Below are positions 59,536-64,000 of a stretch of DNA of 64,000 bases, piece by piece. Positions within the stretch are counted from its first letter, which is position 1, and the number at the start of each line of letters is the position of its first letter. The notes under the pieces are model-generated. The model was given only the letters and a program-made list of their open reading frames with translations. It was not told the DNA's origin and did not search any database. The translations under genes and the position numbers were made by a program. The DNA comes from Algoriphagus taiwanensis (GTDB lineage Bacteria > Bacteroidota > Bacteroidia > Cytophagales > Cyclobacteriaceae), in NCBI RefSeq assembly GCF_036245645.1, contig NZ_BTPE01000011.1:1-64000 (forward strand), written 5' to 3'.

Positions 59536-60021
59536 ATGCAAACAGAGGTTGTGTTATGTTTAGGAGGGAACAAAGGTGACCGGGAAAAGTTGCTTTTTCG
59601 GGCTATTGAATGTTTGAATGACCATTTCCAACTCCTTCGGGTTTCCAAAATCTACGAAACAGCGGCCTGGGGAGGTGTGGCAAAGGGAGATTTTTTAAAT
59701 CAGTTGGCTATCATCTCCACTGGACTCGATCCTGAAGATGTTTTGGATATCCTTCAGGAAATTGAGTTGGATTTGGGAAGAAAGCGGGAAGATCCCTGGG
59801 GAGACCGGACCATGGATATTGATATCCTGTATTTTGGAGATCGTTTGATTCAAAATGACCGACTTTCCATCCCTCATCCCTATATAGCTGATAGGAGATT
59901 TGTGCTGATTCCTCTGGCCGATCTGATGCCTGACCATAAGCATCCTATATCGGGAAAAACCACCCTGGAAATGCTCCAAGCATGTGCCGACCCGAGCGAG
60001 GTATGGGTGTATAAAAAATAA
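59536..60021 (+). CDS. folK: 2-amino-4-hydroxy-6-hydroxymethyldihydropteridine diphosphokinase
   Basis: The 161-residue enzyme transfers pyrophosphate from ATP to the pterin in folate synthesis. It shows LCLGGNKGDREKLLFRAIE, KIYETAAWGGVAKGDFLNQLAII, LQEIELDLGRKREDPWGDRTMDIDILYFGD (HPPK signature) and IPHPYIADRRFVLIPLADL. Length is normal. It is divergent from sppA and convergent with fabD. A weak TTTG-N19-TATTTTGC promoter-like pair lies at 59454-59484. Confidence 0.94.
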   Translation: MQTEVVLCLGGNKGDREKLLFRAIECLNDHFQLLRVSKIYETAAWGGVAKGDFLNQLAIISTGLDPEDVLDILQEIELDLGRKREDPWGDRTMDIDILYFGDRLIQNDRLSIPHPYIADRRFVLIPLADLMPDHKHPISGKTTLEMLQACADPSEVWVYKK

Positions 60022-60022
60022 A

Positions 60023-60045
60023 TCCCGCCTTTCAGCGGGACTTTT
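60023..60045. terminator. two-way terminator between folK and fabD
   Basis: TCCCGC (60023-60028) and GCGGGA (60035-60040) form a stem with a 6-base loop; CTTTTAT follows on plus and TTTATTTTTT on minus. Confidence 0.75.
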
Positions 60046-60049
60046 ATGA

Positions 60050-60922
60050 TTACAATCCTGACACTTCTGCTTCAGGATGGATTTTTTTGACCAGCCCTTG
60101 GAGGACCTTTCCCGGTCCGCATTCCACAAACTGGGTTGCCCCATCTTTGACCATATTTTGTACGGATTGGGTCCATTTAACCGGTGCAGTCAATTGAGCA
60201 ATTAGGTTTTTCTTGATGGTTGCCACATCCGAAACTGCAGTGGTGCTTACATTTTGGTAGACTGGGCAAGTTGGAGTGTGAAACTCCGTAGCCTCAATCG
60301 CTTTTTGGAGTTTTTCCCTTGCTGGTTCCATCAAAGGAGAGTGGAAAGCTCCTCCTACGGGAAGGGGAAGCGCCCGCTTGGCGCCAGCAGCTTTCATTTT
60401 TTCGCAGGCGATTTCTATGCCTTTATTAGTACCTGAAATGACGAGCTGTCCGGGGCAGTTGTAATTGGCCGGAACGACGATTTCTTCTACTTCTGAGCAA
60501 ATTTCTTCCACTTTTTCATCAGCCAAGCCCAAAATGGCAGCCATGGTGGAGGGGTTGATTTCGCAGGCTTCCTGCATGGCCAAGGCCCGCTGATAGACGA
60601 GTTTAAGACCGTCTTCGAAAGCCAGGGTGCCATTGGCAACCAAAGCGGAAAATTCACCCAAAGAATGTCCTGCAACCATGTCCGGTGCAAAATCAGGGGT
60701 AGTTTTGGCTAAAATGACAGAATGCAAAAAAATTGCGGGTTGGGTTACTTTAGTTTGCTTGAGCTCTTCCTCGGAGCCTTCAAACATGATGTCCGAAATC
60801 CGAAATCCCAGGATTTCATTGGCCTGCTCGAATAGGGCTTTGGCTTCTGGATTTTCTTCGTAAAGTGATTTTCCCATACCCGGGAATTGGGCCCCTTGAC
60901 CCGGAAAAACAAATGCTTTCAT
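60050..60922 (-). CDS. fabD: [acyl-carrier-protein] S-malonyltransferase
   Basis: The 290-residue enzyme loads malonyl units from CoA onto ACP for fatty acid synthesis. It shows FVFPGQGAQFPGMGKSLYEE, the nucleophile Ser in GHSLGEFSALVA, the substrate Arg in LVYQRALAMQEA, and the catalytic His in VGGAFHSPLMEPA. Length is slightly under that of E. coli FabD. Single gene, separated from other fatty acid genes. Confidence 0.95.
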   Translation of the reverse strand: MKAFVFPGQGAQFPGMGKSLYEENPEAKALFEQANEILGFRISDIMFEGSEEELKQTKVTQPAIFLHSVILAKTTPDFAPDMVAGHSLGEFSALVANGTLAFEDGLKLVYQRALAMQEACEINPSTMAAILGLADEKVEEICSEVEEIVVPANYNCPGQLVISGTNKGIEIACEKMKAAGAKRALPLPVGGAFHSPLMEPAREKLQKAIEATEFHTPTCPVYQNVSTTAVSDVATIKKNLIAQLTAPVKWTQSVQNMVKDGATQFVECGPGKVLQGLVKKIHPEAEVSGL

Positions 60923-61056
60923 GTGCTTTTAATGATTTTGATCCTCCCGAAAAGAAGTACAATATGGTCCAAAGAAATAATCTTCGAATCCGAATTTGTC
61001 TCCAAGGCAAGATGAATTGAAGGGGCAAATATAGACGATTTTACTTCCTCAGCCCA

Positions 61057-61986
61057 TCACATCAGCTGATCGACGAGCTTGAAGTGATCGCGGATGATGG
61101 TTTTGTTATTTTCTCCCAACCAACGGATAAATGCTTTGATTGCGGGCGGATGGTTTTTTTGCTTCAGCCAAATCAGCTTCCAGTCCGCCAATAAAGGCAA
61201 TCCGGGATATTCTAAAATCTCAATGCGCTTGTCAAAAATTTCCTGGTGCATGGAAAAAATGGACAAAACGGAAACGCCAAGACCTGCCATTACTGCTTGC
61301 TTAACCGCTTCATTGGTGGCCAGTTCGAGCTTGCTCTCAATGCTGATGTCTTGCTCATTGAAAAAGGACTCCATCTTGGTCCGGGTTCCCGAACCTTTTT
61401 CCCTCAAGACAAAAGGGATTTTATGCCAATTCCCCTGATCGATTTCTTTTTGGTATTGATCTTTTTTCTCAGGAGCACAGGCTAGATACCATTTGTTTTC
61501 GGCTATGGTGATGCTCTCCAAATCCATGTCTTCGGGCCAAACAGAAACCAATGCCAAGTCTGTGGTATTTTCCTGAAGGTGAGAAAGGACCGTAAACCGA
61601 TTGGAAACTTCCAGACTGATCTCTACATGAGGATGGATTTTCATGAAATCTGCCATCAGATAGGGCACGAGGTATTTTCCTGTAGAAACTGAGGAAATCC
61701 TCATTTTTCCCCCAAGAAGTCCTTTGAGCTCCAGCATCCGCTGCTGAATCTGGTCAAGTTCTGAGAAAATCCGGTCTGCGGTATCTACCAACTCTTGTCC
61801 AAACTCTGTGATATGAATCTTTTTGCCAATGATTTCGGTCAATGGTACATCAAACTGCTCCTGAAGATTTTTGAGCTGAATGGATACACCAGGCTGAGTG
61901 AGATTCATCACCTTGGCTGCTTTGGTGATGCTCTGATGCTTGGCGACTATTTGGAAGGCGCGGAGTTGTTGGAGAGAAAAATTCAT
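61057..61986 (-). CDS. LysR-family transcriptional regulator, CbbR/CmpR-like
   Basis: From ATG 61986 the 309-residue protein starts MNFSLQQLRAFQIVAKHQSI with helix-turn-helix KAAKVMNLTQPGVSIQLKNLQE, then a linker helix (LVDTADRIFSELDQIQQRML) and an effector domain (LGGKMRISSVSTGKYLVPYL on). Its style is that of regulators of carbon-concentrating genes. It is divergent from an SbtA-type transporter 85 bases away, so it probably controls it. A longer frame from 62073 would overlap the transporter start and is rejected. Confidence 0.88.
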   Translation of the reverse strand: MNFSLQQLRAFQIVAKHQSITKAAKVMNLTQPGVSIQLKNLQEQFDVPLTEIIGKKIHITEFGQELVDTADRIFSELDQIQQRMLELKGLLGGKMRISSVSTGKYLVPYLMADFMKIHPHVEISLEVSNRFTVLSHLQENTTDLALVSVWPEDMDLESITIAENKWYLACAPEKKDQYQKEIDQGNWHKIPFVLREKGSGTRTKMESFFNEQDISIESKLELATNEAVKQAVMAGLGVSVLSIFSMHQEIFDKRIEILEYPGLPLLADWKLIWLKQKNHPPAIKAFIRWLGENNKTIIRDHFKLVDQLM

Positions 61987-62071
61987 AAATTTTTTTAATT
62001 TAAAACTCATTACGTATTGAAATTTATTATGGTTTGTTTTTTTTGAAAAATTCTGGGCTGATATTTGGGCC

Positions 62072-63031
62072 ATGGATTTTCAAATTTTGATTAACAACCT
62101 CACGAATCCGAGTTTACTCTTTTTCGTTTTGGGGATTTTGGCGGTGAGGTTCAAAAGTGATCTGGAAATACCCGGCAGCAGTGCCAAATTCATCGCACTT
62201 TATCTCATGCTGTCCATCGGGTTTAAGGGAGGACAGGAATTATCCCACAGTGAATTTGATTCTACGATCCTGTGGGCATTGATTTTTGGACTGTTTCTGT
62301 CTGCTTCCATTCCATTTTATACCTTTTTTATTCTTAAGAAAAAGCTTGGTGTGGCCAATGCCTCCGCTATTTCGGCTTCCTATGGATCTATTTCTGCCGT
62401 TACATTTGTGGCTGCTGTTGCCTTTTTGGATGTGCAGGGCACTACATTCGGAGGGCATATGGTGGCGGTAATGGCTTTGATGGAAGCTCCAGCCATTATC
62501 TCAGGGGTGATCTTGCTAAGGAAATATTCCGAACAAAAACCAGAAGGCGGCCTGAAAAAAATTATCATCCATGCTTTTACCAATGGTTCCGTATTGCTGA
62601 TTTTGGGAAGCTTGGTGATTGGGTTGATAGCGGATGAAAAGCAGGCAGAAGGGATCAAACCCTTCGTGACGGATATTTTCAAAGGTTTTTTGGCCGTATT
62701 CCTCTTGGATATGGGGATCAATAGTGGCAGGAAGCTAAAAGCCTTTTTCAAGACCGGCTATTTTTCTACCGTATTTGCCATTGTCATTCCCTTAATTAAT
62801 GGCTGTGCGGTGGCGTTTTTGACTCACTGGATTGCTCCTGGAGTTGGGGATCGGCTGATTTTCTCCATTTTGGCAGCGTCGGCATCTTATATCGCAGTTC
62901 CGGCAGCTATGAAGTTAGCCAATCCAGAGGCTGATGAAGGCCTGTACGTTCCTATGGCGTTGGCTATCACGTTTCCATTCAATATCACCCTGGGAATGCC
63001 GATTTATTGGATGATTATCCAAGCCTTCTAA
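62072..63031 (+). CDS. SbtA-type sodium-dependent bicarbonate transporter
   Basis: The 319-residue membrane protein has about ten helices and the SbtA-family pattern: NPSLLFFVLGILAVRFKSDLEIP, KFIALYLMLSIGFKGGQELS, ASAISASYGSISAVTFVAA, MVAVMALMEAPAIISGVIL, and ILAASASYIAVPAAMKLANPEA. Characterised cyanobacterial SbtA takes up bicarbonate with sodium. In a heterotroph it could supply carboxylases. The SbtB-type regulator is not adjacent. It ends four bases from the convergent DCC gene. Confidence 0.92.
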   Translation: MDFQILINNLTNPSLLFFVLGILAVRFKSDLEIPGSSAKFIALYLMLSIGFKGGQELSHSEFDSTILWALIFGLFLSASIPFYTFFILKKKLGVANASAISASYGSISAVTFVAAVAFLDVQGTTFGGHMVAVMALMEAPAIISGVILLRKYSEQKPEGGLKKIIIHAFTNGSVLLILGSLVIGLIADEKQAEGIKPFVTDIFKGFLAVFLLDMGINSGRKLKAFFKTGYFSTVFAIVIPLINGCAVAFLTHWIAPGVGDRLIFSILAASASYIAVPAAMKLANPEADEGLYVPMALAITFPFNITLGMPIYWMIIQAF

Positions 63032-63035
63032 AAGT

Positions 63036-63440
63036 TCAACTGATGAATTTGGCTTTTTCTTCGGGTGTAGGAAGTCTGCAAGTACTTTTTTTACCAAACC
63101 ACCGGTATCGGTTCTTTCCGATCCAATCATAAATCGGATCCCGGAGAAAGGCAGGAATAAAAATCAAAGGATAAAGCAAGGGCCAAAGCCCGGAAAGGTG
63201 TCTGGCAATCTTGAGGGCGCCGGTACTCCGGAAGTAGGCTTTTTCCCCTTCTATCAAAACCAAGGAATCCAAATAGTCTCCTTTGATTTGAAGTTTTTTC
63301 AGGAGGCTTTTGCCTGCTTCACTTTGCAATGCCCCAACCAAGAATCGGTTATGTTTATCTCTTTTTAAGATAAAATCGATTGAGGTATTGCAAAGATTAC
63401 AGACTCCGTCAAAAAGAATGACTGACTTGCCCGGGATCAT
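63036..63440 (-). CDS. DCC-family thiol-disulphide oxidoreductase-like protein (DUF393)
   Basis: The 134-residue protein begins MIPGKSVILFDGVCNLCNTSIDF with the DxxCxxC motif (Asp11, Cys14, Cys17) that names the DCC family. FLVGALQSEAGKSLLKKL and a hydrophobic WPLLYPLIFIPAFLRDPIYDWIGKNRYRWFGKK ending follow. Members have a thioredoxin-like fold and are presumed redox proteins, with no confirmed role. Its start overlaps the stop of the sorting-domain gene by four bases. Confidence 0.9.
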   Translation of the reverse strand: MIPGKSVILFDGVCNLCNTSIDFILKRDKHNRFLVGALQSEAGKSLLKKLQIKGDYLDSLVLIEGEKAYFRSTGALKIARHLSGLWPLLYPLIFIPAFLRDPIYDWIGKNRYRWFGKKSTCRLPTPEEKAKFIS

Positions 63441-64000
63441 CTCAGGATTTGAATGGTGCCTTTCAATTCTCGGTCTCTTAGGCTTGGATCTAGGACATCA
63501 AAGAAGACTTTTCCTGAATAGAAATAGGTGCCTGCCGGAAGATCGTTTCCATTGGAATCTCTTCCATCCCAGCGAATGAAAATATCATTTTCGTTGTTTT
63601 CCAGGCTATTATAACGGAATACTTCCGTGCCCCACCGGTTCACAATAAAGATTTCAACACCTGTCACAAATCTCGGACAGGCAGAGAATGGATTGTCGAA
63701 GGCAATGAAGGTATCGTTGTTTCCATCTCCATTTGGAGTAAAGGCATTGGGCAAATTGTAGACCGGACAATTGTCCACACAGACTACATTGCTTGGCTCG
63801 CTTTCATTGCCAGATCGATCTACCGCAGTGATGTAGTAGCATCCTCGATAGTTAGGAAGGTTGGTCAGGGTAGCATCCAGAGTCAAATTGGAATATTCTC
63901 CTACCAAATTGAAAACACCTTCTTCTCCGTCCGGAGTAAAATACAAGCGATATCCACTGAGTTCGTCATCACAATTTCCTGAGAAATCCGGTTCCCAACT
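63437..64000 (-). CDS. T9SS type B sorting-domain protein, C-terminal part
   Basis: The open frame reaches the window edge, giving 188 residues of the C-terminus. The last 90 contain NLPNAFTPNGDGNNDTFIAFDN, VEIFIVNRWGTEVF, IRWDGRDSNGNDLPAGTYFYSGKV and LKGTIQIL, the gliding-motility-associated (CHU_C) domain that directs cargo through the type IX secretion system. The part before it (YITAVDRSGNESEPSNVVCVD) looks like a fibronectin III-type repeat end. It is a large surface or secreted protein whose main body lies outside. Confidence 0.92.
   Translation of the reverse strand, partial: SWEPDFSGNCDDELSGYRLYFTPDGEEGVFNLVGEYSNLTLDATLTNLPNYRGCYYITAVDRSGNESEPSNVVCVDNCPVYNLPNAFTPNGDGNNDTFIAFDNPFSACPRFVTGVEIFIVNRWGTEVFRYNSLENNENDIFIRWDGRDSNGNDLPAGTYFYSGKVFFDVLDPSLRDRELKGTIQILR

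Overview
The window looks like chromosomal DNA from a Bacteroidota bacterium of the order Cytophagales, probably a Cyclobacteriaceae member close to Algoriphagus. This is an inference from gene content. The signs are: a C-terminal gliding-motility/type IX secretion sorting domain at the right edge; many Cys-lipidated or signal-peptide-bearing proteins; LytS/LytTR signalling with a TPR sensor; a type B L31 protein; an array of DUF4221-like propeller lipoproteins; and a textbook Bacteroidota promoter (TTTG-N20-TATCTTTG) before the L31 gene. Coding density is high, mostly core metabolism in short operons with 1-4 base overlaps. No rRNA, CRISPR array, prophage or biosynthetic cluster was seen.

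Layout. 1-0.9 kb: end of an insertion sequence (transposase start with a frame break) beside a truncated ParE-type toxin and its antitoxin. 0.9-9.3 kb: threonine aldolase and a phosphodiesterase lipoprotein; a LytS/LytTR pair; a DUF2721 protein; an ECF sigma/anti-sigma pair; dihydrolipoyl dehydrogenase. 9.6-16.3 kb: fabG, a repeat-rich gap, a nonsense-broken MazF/PemK-like toxin with its antitoxin, a propeller lipoprotein, pruA, a YjjG-type nucleotidase, an ArsR regulator and rpmE. 16.4-22.8 kb: one long plus-strand run of GlmU-like protein, holB, RimB-like protease, rimK, hemC, cyclophilin lipoprotein and an RfbD-like reductase. 22.8-25.4 kb: an NSS transporter, a lone receiver and a beta-barrel protein. 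25.5-36.3 kb (minus): a sortilin-like BNR protein, four tandem propeller lipoproteins, a GMC oxidoreductase with its Tat-type small subunit, and a TesA-like esterase. 36.5-42.4 kb: a YbbA/YbbP-type ABC system, then myo-inositol oxygenase and a sodium symporter. 42.4-42.9 kb: tRNA-Leu(CAA) with a duplicated 3' end. 42.9-54.1 kb: SAM hydrolase/monooxygenase pair, phoH, GNAT, comEC, enoyl-CoA hydratase, recQ, a NUDIX/thioesterase/TPR run and a Sua5-type gene. 54.3-64 kb: pgk, a phosphatase-family protein, flavin reductase, sppA, folK, fabD, a LysR/SbtA divergent pair, a DCC protein and the end of a sorting-domain protein.

Points most worth a second look: a 123 bp repeat with terminal inverted repeats, present twice in opposite orientation and both times between convergent genes; the duplicated tRNA-Leu 3' end plus terminator; the four-gene lipoprotein array; a GMC oxidoreductase carrying a ferredoxin-like Cys motif; two independently broken toxin genes; and the RimB/RimK pair inside a replication-heme operon. 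I did not find a clearly new multi-gene defence or biosynthetic system.
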